Part shown: one piece after another, positions 34,599 to 43,562 of the stretch
Layout of the letters: each line of letters opens with the position of its first letter
Position numbering within the stretch: position 1 is the first letter of the stretch
Assembly: GCF_030413175.1 (NCBI RefSeq)
Contig: NZ_CP129212.1
Span: forward strand, 6,114,450 to 6,178,449
Origin: Bradyrhizobium roseum
GTDB lineage: Bacteria > Pseudomonadota > Alphaproteobacteria > Rhizobiales > Xanthobacteraceae
Direction of reading: 5' to 3'
DNA length: 64,000 bases
The notes under the pieces: generated by a model
Told to the model about the DNA's origin: nothing
Database searches by the model: none
What the model saw: only the letters and a program-made list of their open reading frames with translations
Made by a program: the position numbers and the translations under genes

Positions 34599-35819
34599 TT
34601 ATCCCTCCAGACCGAAGGGATCGTCGACCGAATGCGCCGGCTGGGTAAACCAGCGGGCGCCGGTTTCGGTGATGACCATGTGGTCCTCGAGGCGGACACC
34701 GAATTCGCCGTAGATGCAGATGGTCGGTTCGTTCGAGAAGGTCATGCCGGGCCTCAGCACGGTCTTGTCGCCCTTCACCAAATAGGGCCATTCGTGCACG
34801 TCGAGGCCGATGCCGTGGCCGGTGCGGTGCGGCAGGCCGGGCGTGGCATAGCCGGGGCCGAAGCCGGCTCCGTTGATGACCCCGCGCGCCGCGATGTCGA
34901 TATCCTCGCAGCGGTTGCCCGGCTTGGCGGCGGCAAAACCAGCCGCCTGCGCTTCCTTCTCCAGATTCCAGACGTCGCGCTGGCGCTTGGTCGGCTCACC
35001 GAAGACGTAAGAGCGCGTGATGTCGGAGAGATAGCCGTCGACCGGCGCGCCGGTGTCGATCAGGATCATGTCACCCTGCTTCAGCGTCTGCGGATACGGC
35101 ACGCCGTGCGGATACGCGGTCGCCTCGCCGAACAGCACCGCGTTGAATGGCGGATCGCCTTCCGAGCCGAGCTTGCGGTGCGCGGCGGTGATGAAGGCCT
35201 GCACTTCGGTCGTGGTGATGCCTTCACGCATGATGCGGGCGGCGGCCTTGTGGGCTTCGAGCGTGATGTTCTTGGCGGTCTGCATCAGCGCCAGTTCCTG
35301 CTCGGACTTGATCATGCGGCAGCCGGCGGTGACGTCGATCGAGTTGATGAAGGTGTAGGCGTTGCCGGCACGGCGTAGCCCATCGAAGGTGAAGAACGGC
35401 GTCGCCTCATCGACGGCGATCGTGCCGGAGGGGTAGCCGAGCGAACGCACGGTCTCGGTGACGGTGGCGGTCGGGTCCTCGTCTTCCTCCCAGACCGCGA
35501 TCCTTTCGCCGAACGAAGTCATGGTCTTGAGTTTCTCGACCTCGAAGGCCGGCGAGATGTAGACGATCTCGCCCTTGGCCGGCAGCACCGCGCTGTGCAT
35601 GCGCTCGGTGCGGCGGAACTTCAACCCGGTGAAATAGGTCATGCTCGAGGAGACATCGAGATAGAGCGCGTCGATGCCCTTCTCGCGCATGATCGCCTGC
35701 GCCCGCGCGATGCGCTGCAGACGCTCTTCGACGCCGATCGGCGGCACGTCGCCGCGCATGTTCTTCAGGGCGGCGAGTTCCGCCTCCGCCGTCGAACCAC
35801 CAACACCAACCGTCATCAC
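34599..35819 (-). CDS. M24-family (Xaa-Pro) metallopeptidase
   Basis: 406 residues. The N-terminal creatinase/prolidase-like domain spans about residues 30-165, followed by the pita-bread catalytic domain. All five metal ligands are visible: Asp in LIDTGAPVDG, Asp in YLSDITRSYV, His in HRTGHGIGLDVHE, Glu in TFSNEPTI and Glu in GVRLEDHMVIT. The family removes N-terminal residues before proline or hydrolyses related amide or C-N bonds such as creatine. It is the last gene of the leftward transporter-amidohydrolase cluster. Its start is 16 bases after the permease stop. Confidence 0.92.
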   Translation of the reverse strand: MMTVGVGGSTAEAELAALKNMRGDVPPIGVEERLQRIARAQAIMREKGIDALYLDVSSSMTYFTGLKFRRTERMHSAVLPAKGEIVYISPAFEVEKLKTMTSFGERIAVWEEDEDPTATVTETVRSLGYPSGTIAVDEATPFFTFDGLRRAGNAYTFINSIDVTAGCRMIKSEQELALMQTAKNITLEAHKAAARIMREGITTTEVQAFITAAHRKLGSEGDPPFNAVLFGEATAYPHGVPYPQTLKQGDMILIDTGAPVDGYLSDITRSYVFGEPTKRQRDVWNLEKEAQAAGFAAAKPGNRCEDIDIAARGVINGAGFGPGYATPGLPHRTGHGIGLDVHEWPYLVKGDKTVLRPGMTFSNEPTICIYGEFGVRLEDHMVITETGARWFTQPAHSVDDPFGLEG

Positions 35820-35835
35820 AAGTCCCTTTCAATTG

Positions 35836-36720
35836 TCATCGCCGGAACCGGCGCTGTATCAGAATGTTTGCCGTCGCCGTCAACGTCAGGGTTGCCGTCA
35901 TCAGGACGAACGCGACGGAGGCGCCGAACGGCCAGTTGTTGAGCTGAAACTGTCCGTACACCAGCGGCCCCATCATCTTGAACTTGGGGCCGCCGAGCAG
36001 CACCGGCGTCGCGTAGGCGTTCATGCCGAGGATGAAGGTCAGAATGGTGCCGGCAAGGATGCCCGGCAGCGACAGCGGCAGCAGCACGCGGCGAAACATC
36101 GTCGCCGGCCCGGCGCCAAGGCTGAAGGCGGCTTCCTCGACATTGCGGTTGATGCCCTCGATCACACTCTGCAACGTCAGCACCATGTAGGGCAGATTGA
36201 CGGCAATGATGCCGGCAATGACCGCGCCCTCGGTAAACATGATCTGCAGCGGCTGGGTGATGATTCCGAGCTGCATGAGGGTGACGTTGAGAAAGCCCTT
36301 GGAGCCGAACAGCGTCATCCATCCGGCCGCGCGCACCGCATTGCCGACGAACAGCGGCAGCACCACCAGCATGATCAGCACGTTCTTGTACCGCGACTGG
36401 GTGCGCGCCAGCACATAGGCGAGCGGCAAACCCATGGCGAGACAGACGACGGTGCAAAGCGCGGCCACCCGCAATGTCGTTGCCAGCACGCCGGTGTAAT
36501 AGGGATCGGAGAAAAACTTGACGTAATTGTCGAACGAGAATGTCTCGATCATGATACGCCGCGCGTCGACCTTGTCGAAACTGTAGCGGAACAGGATCGC
36601 CAACGGCGCCAAAAGCCCGGCGGCGACGAATACCGTCGCCGGCCCGACCAGCGTCGTTGCGGAAAGCAACGACGCTGGTCTCTCGTCGGACTGGAAGTGC
36701 GTTTGAGCGGCGGCGGCCAT
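35836..36720 (-). CDS. ABC transporter permease (PotB-like)
   Basis: 294 residues, about six membrane segments beginning LVGPATVFVAAGLLAPLAIL. The coupling loop is EEAAFSLGAGPATMFRRVLL. It belongs to the spermidine/putrescine or iron/peptide-opine permease group. Together with the permease at 38874 it would form the heterodimeric channel. It lies 22 bases downstream of the binding-protein gene. Confidence 0.92.
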   Translation of the reverse strand: MAAAAQTHFQSDERPASLLSATTLVGPATVFVAAGLLAPLAILFRYSFDKVDARRIMIETFSFDNYVKFFSDPYYTGVLATTLRVAALCTVVCLAMGLPLAYVLARTQSRYKNVLIMLVVLPLFVGNAVRAAGWMTLFGSKGFLNVTLMQLGIITQPLQIMFTEGAVIAGIIAVNLPYMVLTLQSVIEGINRNVEEAAFSLGAGPATMFRRVLLPLSLPGILAGTILTFILGMNAYATPVLLGGPKFKMMGPLVYGQFQLNNWPFGASVAFVLMTATLTLTATANILIQRRFRR

Positions 36721-36742
36721 CGGCTGCTTCGCTAGTGCCCGC

Positions 36743-37786
36743 TCAACCCTTCAATTCCTTGTCCCACCATTCCTTGAGCGCGACGTCGTTCTTGTTGAGA
36801 TAGTTGTAGTCGAGATCGACCAGCTTCTTGATCTCGTCGGGGGTGAACCCGATGCGCTTGTTGAGATCAGGCGCGACCACGGCGTTGCTGACCGTGGGAT
36901 TGTAACCCATGTCGACGGCGAAGGCTTCCTGCGCGCTCTTGTCCAGCATGGCGTCGAGGTAGGCGTAGGCACCTTCCTTGTTGGGCGAATTTTTCGGGAT
37001 GACGAAGCCCGAGACATAGGCCAGTGCACCTTCGGTCGGAGTCATCGCCATCACCGAAATACCCGCGTTCTGCCATTGTACGACGCGGGCTTTCCACATC
37101 ACCCCGAGGCCGAATTCCTCCGACTTCAGACCCTGGGCAAACGCCTCGTTGGTCGGATAAATCCGCATGCCGGCCTTCTTGCATTCCAGCAGCAGTTTCT
37201 TGCCGGGCTCGAGATCATCGACCTTGCCGCCAGCGGCGAGCGCCGCGCACACCATCGTGTACTGATACTGGATGTCGATGATGCCAACCTTGTTGCCGTG
37301 CCTGGGATCGAACACGTCCTTGTAACTGACCGGCGCGGTTGTGATGAGCTTCGGATTGTAGACGCCGACCTTGCCCGAGTAGATATGACCGACGCCGTAG
37401 GGATATTTCATCGCCGGCAGCAGATTGCCGGCATTCTTGAGCTTGCCGTAGTCGATCGGCAGCACGCTGCCGGCGTCGTGCATCTGGAACATGTTGATGG
37501 CCGAAAGACCCTGCACATCGGTCGTGCCGCGCGGCAGCCGCATCTCGGCGAGAATCTTCGAGCGGCGCTCGGGGTCGCCAGCCTGGTCCTGCACCACCTC
37601 CCAGCCGTCCTTGATCAACAGCGGCGCTTCGACGTTCTTGTTGAGCAGCCGGGCATAATCGCCGCCCCAGGTGCCGACGACGATGCGGCCTTTGGCCTGC
37701 GCCGACGCAACGCGTGGCAGGCTGGCGGCGCCGGCCAGGGCTGCGGCACCGAGCAGGACTTCGCGGCGGGATTTCGATCGGGTCAT
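36743..37786 (-). CDS. ABC transporter periplasmic binding protein (PotD-like)
   Basis: 347 residues with a Tat signal (RSKSRREVLLGAAALAGAAS) and cleavage near ASA|QA. The mature part (GRIVVGTWGGDYARLLNKN) is typical of polyamine/opine binding proteins, with TDVQGLSAINMFQMHDAGS and YVSGFVIPKNSPNKEGAYAY. The residues that bind polyamines cannot be assigned with confidence, so the cargo remains open. Given the peptidase and amidohydrolase neighbours, a peptide-like or N-acyl amino acid substrate is a fair guess. Confidence 0.9.
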   Translation of the reverse strand: MTRSKSRREVLLGAAALAGAASLPRVASAQAKGRIVVGTWGGDYARLLNKNVEAPLLIKDGWEVVQDQAGDPERRSKILAEMRLPRGTTDVQGLSAINMFQMHDAGSVLPIDYGKLKNAGNLLPAMKYPYGVGHIYSGKVGVYNPKLITTAPVSYKDVFDPRHGNKVGIIDIQYQYTMVCAALAAGGKVDDLEPGKKLLLECKKAGMRIYPTNEAFAQGLKSEEFGLGVMWKARVVQWQNAGISVMAMTPTEGALAYVSGFVIPKNSPNKEGAYAYLDAMLDKSAQEAFAVDMGYNPTVSNAVVAPDLNKRIGFTPDEIKKLVDLDYNYLNKNDVALKEWWDKELKG

Positions 37787-37818
37787 GGTGGATGCCTCCG
37801 GGTGACGGTTGGGAGATG

Positions 37819-38871
37819 TTATGATTGAAATACGCGGCCTGTCGATTTGCTCCAGTCGACACGGACCAGTTCGCCGATCACCGGCAGCGGCTGTTCAGGC
37901 CGGTTCTGGATCTGCACGATGACGCGTTCCTTTGGCGACAGGCGGACGTGCAGATCCACCTGGGATCCGAGATAGGAGATGAACTCCACGGTGCCTGGAA
38001 AGCTGTTGTCCATGGCAGGGGCGGCAGTCGACATCAGCGCCAGACGTTCCGGGCGCAGCGCGAGCGAGGCTTCGCCGGTGCCGCTTCCCTCGCAGGCGAC
38101 GACGAGGCCGCCGGACGAGACGAAGCGCCCGGGGCCATCCATGCGGCCATCGATGAAGCTGGAGCGGCCGACGAAATCGGCGACGAATTTTTCCGCGGGG
38201 CGTTCGTAGAGATCCTGCTGCGACCCGATCTGGCGAATCCGGCCCTCGCTCATGACGACGAGGCGGTCTGCCATGGTCAATGCCTCCTCCTGGTCGTGGG
38301 TCACCATCACGGTGGTCAGGCCGAGCTTGCGCTGCAATTCGCGGATTTCAACGCGAACGTCCTGGCGCAGCTTGGCGTCGAGATTGGACAAGGGCTCATC
38401 GAGCAGCAGCACATCGGGCCGGAACACCAGCGCACGGGCCAGCGCCACCCGTTGCTGCTGGCCACCGGACAATTGTCGCGGCAGCCGGTCGCTGAGATGA
38501 TCCAGCCGTACCAGGCGCAAGGCCTCCGTGATCTTCGGCGCCATCTCCGCCTTCGGCACCTTGCGCATCTCGAGGCCGAACGCGACGTTCTCGGCCACGG
38601 TCATGTGTGGAAACAGTGCATAGCTCTGGAACACGACACCGGTGTTGCGCTTCCATGGCGGAAGCCCCGTGATATCGCGGTCGCCCAGGCGGACGCTGCC
38701 GGAGGTCGGCTCGATGAAGCCGGCCACGATGCGCAAGGTCGTGGTCTTGCCGCAGCCGGAGGGGCCTAGCAGGACAAGGAATTCGCCATCGGCAATGTCG
38801 AGCGAAACGTCATCGGCGGCCTTGAACTCACCATAGCGCTTGGTGACGCCGGTTAATTGCAAATGCGCCAT
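37819..38871 (-). CDS. ABC transporter ATP-binding protein (PotA-like)
   Basis: 350 residues from an ATG at 38871; an in-frame extension to 38982 overlaps the permease gene and is rejected. Walker A GPSGCGKTTT is near residue 40, signature LSGGQQQR near 137, Walker B LLLDEPLSNLDAKLR near 157, and switch His in MVTHDQEEA. The C-terminal TOBE domain contains FVGRSSFIDGRMDGPG and LALRPERLALMS. The start is 2 bases after the upstream permease stop. Confidence 0.93.
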   Translation of the reverse strand: MAHLQLTGVTKRYGEFKAADDVSLDIADGEFLVLLGPSGCGKTTTLRIVAGFIEPTSGSVRLGDRDITGLPPWKRNTGVVFQSYALFPHMTVAENVAFGLEMRKVPKAEMAPKITEALRLVRLDHLSDRLPRQLSGGQQQRVALARALVFRPDVLLLDEPLSNLDAKLRQDVRVEIRELQRKLGLTTVMVTHDQEEALTMADRLVVMSEGRIRQIGSQQDLYERPAEKFVADFVGRSSFIDGRMDGPGRFVSSGGLVVACEGSGTGEASLALRPERLALMSTAAPAMDNSFPGTVEFISYLGSQVDLHVRLSPKERVIVQIQNRPEQPLPVIGELVRVDWSKSTGRVFQS

Positions 38872-38873
38872 GA

Positions 38874-39767
38874 TTAGACCACGCGGCCGATCTTGACGAA
38901 GCGATCGGTCAGCAGCATCGCCCCGCCGATAAACAGGATCTGTAGAACCGAAACCGCCGCGATGGTCGGGTCGATCTTCCATTCGAGATATTGCAGGATT
39001 GCGATCGGCAGCGTTGTCCGACCGGGACCGACCAGGAACAGGCTCATTTCCAGATTACCGAACGAGGCGATGAAGCCGAACAGCGCGGCCGCGACGATGC
39101 CCGGCAAAATGGCGGGCAGCGTGACGCGCCGGAACGTGGTCAGGCGATCGGCGCCCAGGCTTTGCGCGGCCTCCTCGACGGTACGGTCCATCCCGACGAG
39201 GCTCGCGGTGATCAGACGAACCGTCCAGGGGATCGCGATCAGGACGTGGCCGGCAACGAGACCGCCAAGTGAGCCGAGGATCGGCCATCCGGTCGCGATC
39301 TCGGTTTCGACATGAAAGACATAGAGCGCGATGCCGAGCACGATGCCCGGCACGATCAGCGGCAGCAGCAGCAAATTATTCACCGCCTCGCGCCCGGCAA
39401 AACGCCCGCGCACCAGGCAAACCGCGGCTGGAACGCCGATGACAAGCCCGATCGACGTCGCGATCAATGCAACCTGTAGGCTGAGGAGAAATCCCTTGAC
39501 GAACCTGTCGTTGCCGGGAACGGCGCGAAACCATTTCAGCGAGTAACCTTCCGGAGGGAATGACGGGATCTCCTGGGCGAAGAACGCCAGCCAGACCACG
39601 AAGAACATCGGCAACAGAATATATGCAAGTGACACGCCAGCCGCCGTGCCGAGCGCCAGCCGCCCGACCGCGCGTGACGCGGTCCATCGGGGTACGACGG
39701 TCAAGATCCCCACTCCAAGATCGCCCTTCCAAAATTGCCTCTCGATGAGTGGCTGCGATGAATGCAA
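38874..39767 (-). CDS. ABC transporter permease (PotC-like)
   Basis: 297 residues with about six membrane segments (LAYILLPMFFVVWLAFF first). The coupling loop is EEAAQSLGADRLTTFRRVTL. It is first of the four transporter genes in transcription order (potC-potA-potD-potB-like) and starts 9 bases after the amidohydrolase stop. The N-terminal 30 residues, before the first membrane segment, are long for the family, and a shorter start is possible. Confidence 0.92.
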   Translation of the reverse strand: MHSSQPLIERQFWKGDLGVGILTVVPRWTASRAVGRLALGTAAGVSLAYILLPMFFVVWLAFFAQEIPSFPPEGYSLKWFRAVPGNDRFVKGFLLSLQVALIATSIGLVIGVPAAVCLVRGRFAGREAVNNLLLLPLIVPGIVLGIALYVFHVETEIATGWPILGSLGGLVAGHVLIAIPWTVRLITASLVGMDRTVEEAAQSLGADRLTTFRRVTLPAILPGIVAAALFGFIASFGNLEMSLFLVGPGRTTLPIAILQYLEWKIDPTIAAVSVLQILFIGGAMLLTDRFVKIGRVV

Positions 39768-39776
39768 CCGGGTCTT

Positions 39777-41024
39777 TCAGTTCAACCGGTTTTTATGCAA
39801 GATTCCTGCCTTCATGATCAGGGAGAGATGCTTGCCCTGATCGCCAAGCAGCGCAAGGTCTTTCAGCGGATTGCCGTCGACCAGGATGGCGTCGGAAAAG
39901 GCGCCTGCCTGCAATGTACCCACCTTGCCCGGCATGCGCAGCACATCGGCGCCGATCGTGGTCGCCGAGCGGATGATCTCGATCGGCGAGACCACCTCCT
40001 GGCGGATGGTGAACTCCTTGGACTGGTCCCAATGCAGCTCGCCCAGCAGGTCGCTGCCATAGGCGACCGGGATGTTGTGGCGCTTGCAGATCTCCAGCGA
40101 TTTCAGCCCGCCCTGCAGCACGACCTCGTTCTTGGCGAGGCTTTCGCCGATCATGCCGAACTGCTTGGCCCGATCCTTCATGGCGTAATAGGTGACGAGG
40201 TTGGCCACCAGGAACATGCCCTTTTCGGCCATCAGTTGGGCGGAGGCATCATCGATCAGGTTGCCGTGCTCGATGGTGCGGACGCCAAGGCGCGCGGCGC
40301 GGCTGATGGAGTCGGCGGAATAGGCGTGGGCGCAGACGTAGCGGCCGAAGGCGGTCGCCTCCTCCACCGCCGCACTGACTTCGCCATCCGAGAATTGCTG
40401 GCTATCAAGCGGATCGTAAGGTGAAGCGACGCCGCCGGACATCATGATCTTCACATGGTCGGCACCCTGGCGCATCTGCTCACGGGCGGATTTGCGGACT
40501 TCGTCAACGCCATCGGCGACCGCGGACTTGAATTGCAGCCCGTTGCAGCAGGCGCATTCATTGTTGCTGCCGAAGCGATTGGTGCGCCGGCGTGAATCCG
40601 AATGCCCACCGGTGGGGCCGATCGACTGGCCGGCGATATAAAGCCGCGGACCCGTGATATGGCCGGTTTCGATCGCGGTCTTGATGCCCCAATCGGCGCC
40701 GCCGGTGTCCCGCACGGTGGTGAAGCCGCGGTCGAGCATGGCGCGCAATCGCGTCGCCGCGCGCGCGGTGACCAGCGTCAGCGGCAACGCCTCCATGAAG
40801 CGGACATTGACCTCGCTGTGGATGGCATGGACGTGGCAGTCGATCAACCCCGGCATCAATGTGCGCTTGCCGCAGTCGATGGCATCGGCCTCGGTCGCCT
40901 TGATCGGTCTATCGCTGAGTTCCTTGATGGTGTCGCCCTCGACCAGCAACTGGTAGCCGCCACGGAGCTCGCCAAACGCAGGTTCGAGCAATTCGAAATT
41001 CTTGAACAGGATTTGTTGGGACAT
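39777..41024 (-). CDS. metal-dependent amidohydrolase, tandem copy 2 (imidazolonepropionase-like group)
   Basis: 415 residues. Ligands of the binuclear amidohydrolase centre are present: H64 and H66 in DCHVHAIHS, bridging Lys192 in DHVKIMMSGGV, H233 in CAHAYS, H253 in TIEHGN and D325 in YGSDLLG. The COG1228 group includes Xaa-Arg/Lys and N-acyl amino acid hydrolases. A Cys cluster C157/C159/C160 (NECACCNG) lies in the substrate loop and is shared with the paralogue at 41031. It is 6 bases from that paralogue. No signal peptide, so it is cytoplasmic. Confidence 0.92.
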   Translation of the reverse strand: MSQQILFKNFELLEPAFGELRGGYQLLVEGDTIKELSDRPIKATEADAIDCGKRTLMPGLIDCHVHAIHSEVNVRFMEALPLTLVTARAATRLRAMLDRGFTTVRDTGGADWGIKTAIETGHITGPRLYIAGQSIGPTGGHSDSRRRTNRFGSNNECACCNGLQFKSAVADGVDEVRKSAREQMRQGADHVKIMMSGGVASPYDPLDSQQFSDGEVSAAVEEATAFGRYVCAHAYSADSISRAARLGVRTIEHGNLIDDASAQLMAEKGMFLVANLVTYYAMKDRAKQFGMIGESLAKNEVVLQGGLKSLEICKRHNIPVAYGSDLLGELHWDQSKEFTIRQEVVSPIEIIRSATTIGADVLRMPGKVGTLQAGAFSDAILVDGNPLKDLALLGDQGKHLSLIMKAGILHKNRLN

Positions 41025-41030
41025 CTGAGC

Positions 41031-42266
41031 TCACTGCAGCCGGTTCTTGTGAAAGCGCCCGCCCTTCATGATGATCGAAAGGTGCTGGCCCTGGTCTGCC
41101 AACAGCTTCAGGTTCTTCAGCGGGTCGCCGTCGACCACGAGCAGATCGGCGAAGGCACCCGGTTTCAGGCAACCGATCTTGCCCTCCATGCGTGTGACCT
41201 GGGCCCCGATCGTGGTGGCAGAACGGATAATCTCGGCCGGCGACAGCACCTGCGCGCGCAGCGAAAACTCCTCCGATTGGGCCACCTGCAACTCGCCGAG
41301 CAGATCGGTGCCGTAGGCGACCGGGACGCCGTGGCGCTTGCAGATTTCGAGCGACTTCAGGGCACCATCGATCACGAGGTCGTTTTTGGCCAGCATGTCC
41401 GAATTCATGCCGTACTCTGCGGCGTGCTTTTTCATCTCGAAATAGGTCACGAGGTTGGCGACCAGGAACATGCCTTTCTCGGCCATCAGCCTGGCCGAGG
41501 CATCGTCGATCAGATTGCCGTGCTCGATGGTGCGAACGCCGGCATTGGCCGCGCGCGTGATCGCCTCCGGCGTGTAGGCGTGTGCACAGACATAGCGGCC
41601 AAAGGCGTGCGCTTCCTGCACCGCGGCCTCCACTTCGCCGACCGAGAATTGCAGGCTGTCGAGCGGATCGTAGGGCGAGGCGACGCCGCCGGACATCATG
41701 ATCTTGACCTGGTCGCAACCCTGGCGCATTTCCTCGCGTACCGCGCGACGGACCTGGGTGATGCCATCCGCGACGCCCATGGAGAACGTCAGAGCGTTGC
41801 AGCATTGACAGCGTGAACCAAAATCGGTGCGGCGGCGGCCGTCGCTGTGGCCGCCCGTGGGGCCGATGGCGCGGCCGGCGATGAACAGCCGCGGCCCCGG
41901 CAACAGCCCCTTCTCGGTCGCCTCCTTCAAGCCCCAATCCGCGCCCCCGGTGTCCCGCACGCTGGTGAAGCCGCGGTCGAGCATCTTGTGCATCAGATGG
42001 GCGGCGCGCGCCGTCATCAGCGTCAATGGTACGTTTTCCATATTGCGGATCACGACCTCGGACAGCACGACATGGACATGGCTGTCGATCAGGCCGGGCA
42101 TCAGCGTGCGTCCGCCGCAGTCGATCACGCTGGCGGTTGCAAGCTTGATCGGTTTCGCCGAGATTTCCCGGATCGTGTCGCCTTCGACCACCAGTTCATG
42201 GCCGCCGCGCAATTCCCCGGCCTCGGGATCAAGCATTTCGAAATTCTTGAAATGGTAGACATCCAT
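41031..42266 (-). CDS. metal-dependent amidohydrolase, tandem copy 1
   Basis: 411 residues from an ATG at 42266; a TTG at 42299 is rejected. It is clearly a paralogue of the next gene along its whole length. The same ligands are present: H63/H65 in DSHVHVV, Lys188 in DQVKIMMSGGV, the CAHAY and TIEHGN His residues, and Asp in YGTDLLG. The Cys cluster here is C153/C155/C156 (SRCQCCNA). It is the first gene of the leftward cluster that includes the ABC transporter and M24 peptidase. The two copies may have different substrate ranges or form a heteromer. Confidence 0.92.
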   Translation of the reverse strand: MDVYHFKNFEMLDPEAGELRGGHELVVEGDTIREISAKPIKLATASVIDCGGRTLMPGLIDSHVHVVLSEVVIRNMENVPLTLMTARAAHLMHKMLDRGFTSVRDTGGADWGLKEATEKGLLPGPRLFIAGRAIGPTGGHSDGRRRTDFGSRCQCCNALTFSMGVADGITQVRRAVREEMRQGCDQVKIMMSGGVASPYDPLDSLQFSVGEVEAAVQEAHAFGRYVCAHAYTPEAITRAANAGVRTIEHGNLIDDASARLMAEKGMFLVANLVTYFEMKKHAAEYGMNSDMLAKNDLVIDGALKSLEICKRHGVPVAYGTDLLGELQVAQSEEFSLRAQVLSPAEIIRSATTIGAQVTRMEGKIGCLKPGAFADLLVVDGDPLKNLKLLADQGQHLSIIMKGGRFHKNRLQ

Positions 42267-42639
42267 GGCCTGGTTTCCAGTCGCTCGAGCCTTGATCAAA
42301 ATCTCTTGGGCATCCTATGTCTTATGCCAATTTGCCGGCGTCAATGGGTAAGCCGCGCGCCGACCTAGACCAGCCAGGTGATGCTTGCGCTTCTGCCGAA
42401 TGTTCTGGCGCAGGCGAATTTCCTTGACCAGATCTGCTTCGCTGCTATCGGGAGGTTTCGAGCGCGTCAGGTATTTGCTTTGTTTGGGGTGGCGTATCGC
42501 GCTTCATTGATTTTGACCGCCGCCCAAACGCCAGACTTGCAGCCCCCGGCAATGCGGCGAATATCGAGGCCCGAAGGACGCCGACAGCGTATCCGCACGC
42601 GACAAGCGCGGCGATCTCGTGATCGAATTCGGCCGCCAA
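42267..42639. other. 373-base intergenic region, no supported gene
   Basis: This region lies between the leftward amidohydrolase cluster and the leftward 42640 gene, so it should hold the promoter of the amidohydrolase operon. Short open frames on both strands lack ribosome sites and recognisable content. I see no strong hairpin. Confidence 0.5.
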
Positions 42640-43089
42640 TCAATGCAACGCACCGCCGGCGCAATGCGGAAAGTCGGGTCGGCGCGGGGGCACCACAAAC
42701 TGCTTGGCGATCGCCAGGGCATCGCGCTCGTTGGTTTCCAGGGCAATCTTCTGCGCGAGCATGACGTCCCCTGCGACGAGATTGCCCTCAGGTATGAAAC
42801 ACCAGCCCAGACGCGGCCGGCCATCCGCATCCAGCTCGACGACATTCGTGCTGACGCCGTACTGGATGCGATACCGGGACCCGCTGTTGCATCCGGTGAC
42901 CTCAAAATGGTTGTGGGCCTCGAGCTGCCACCGCTGCTGCGGTGACAGCCATTCGCGCAACAGCGTCATGCCGCGGGCTTCGCGGTCCTCAAACCGCGCA
43001 CGCCGGCGGGCTCGTGCGGCCCGCACCATGTTGGCAATGTGCCGCACGGCAGCTGCATTCAAGCCCGCCGCAGTCCGCCAAAAGGCCAT
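42640..43089 (-). CDS. conserved protein of unknown function
   Basis: 149 residues from an ATG at 43089. The N-terminus is a basic helix (MVRAARARRRARFEDREARG). The core is LREWLSPQQRWQLEAHNHFE followed by VTGCNSGSRYRIQYGVSTNV, GWCFIPEGNLVAGDVMLAQK and IALETNERDALAIAKQF. I recall similar proteins in Bradyrhizobium, without a known role. Two Cys (in TGCNSG and GWCF) could be structural. Its start overlaps the end region of the small gene at 43097 by position (8 bases apart), so the two are cotranscribed. Confidence 0.75.
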   Translation of the reverse strand: MAFWRTAAGLNAAAVRHIANMVRAARARRRARFEDREARGMTLLREWLSPQQRWQLEAHNHFEVTGCNSGSRYRIQYGVSTNVVELDADGRPRLGWCFIPEGNLVAGDVMLAQKIALETNERDALAIAKQFVVPPRRPDFPHCAGGALH

Positions 43090-43096
43090 GACGACA

Positions 43097-43318
43097 TCAG
43101 CCGCCAACGAGACGCGGATAGAAAACCGTCTCTTCCGCGGCCGGATCGAAGGATCGCACCAGGGAAATACCGCCGTTGGCCTGCCGCGTCGCGGCCGTGA
43201 ATCCGGCTCCCGTCAACGCCTTGAAGCGGCGTTCGGCGTCAGCCAGCGCTTTCTGGTCCCGGACATCGAAATGATGACGGGTGTCGCCTGAATGATCCAT
43301 GATGATGTGCGTAGCCAT
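43097..43318 (-). CDS. small conserved protein of unknown function
   Basis: 73 residues from an ATG at 43318 that follows GGAGG at good spacing. It reads MATHIIMDHSGDTRHHFDVRD, then a helix (ALADAERRFKALTGAGFTAA) and ends FDPAAEETVFYPRLVGG. The regular alternation of strands and helix suggests a compact fold with no membrane segment. The final FYPRLVGG is a recognisable family ending, but I know no function. It is the first gene of a two-gene unit with 42640-43089. Confidence 0.75.
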   Translation of the reverse strand: MATHIIMDHSGDTRHHFDVRDQKALADAERRFKALTGAGFTAATRQANGGISLVRSFDPAAEETVFYPRLVGG

Positions 43319-43562
43319 AGAAGAACCTCCGCTGCTCACGCGTTTCTTCCAGCCCGCCGCAATTGTATCTGAAATACGTTTGTGCGCACGTTCAAAAAAG
43401 CGGCAAGAGCAATTTATTGCGGTGGCAGTCCAGGGCTGCACTGCCCCCTTCAACGAGACAAGAAGATTGCGGTGACGGGGCTCTCCTTTCCTTTCGGCGC
43501 TCGCACAGCAGCTTGAGCACCGCTGCAACGCGCAAGCGAAGACCGAGCGCGCGATTTCGAAC

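Noticed and set aside
42378..42764. 129-codon plus-strand frame across the 42267-42639 gap
   Set aside because: Its second half is antisense to the 42640 gene and the start lacks a convincing ribosome site.
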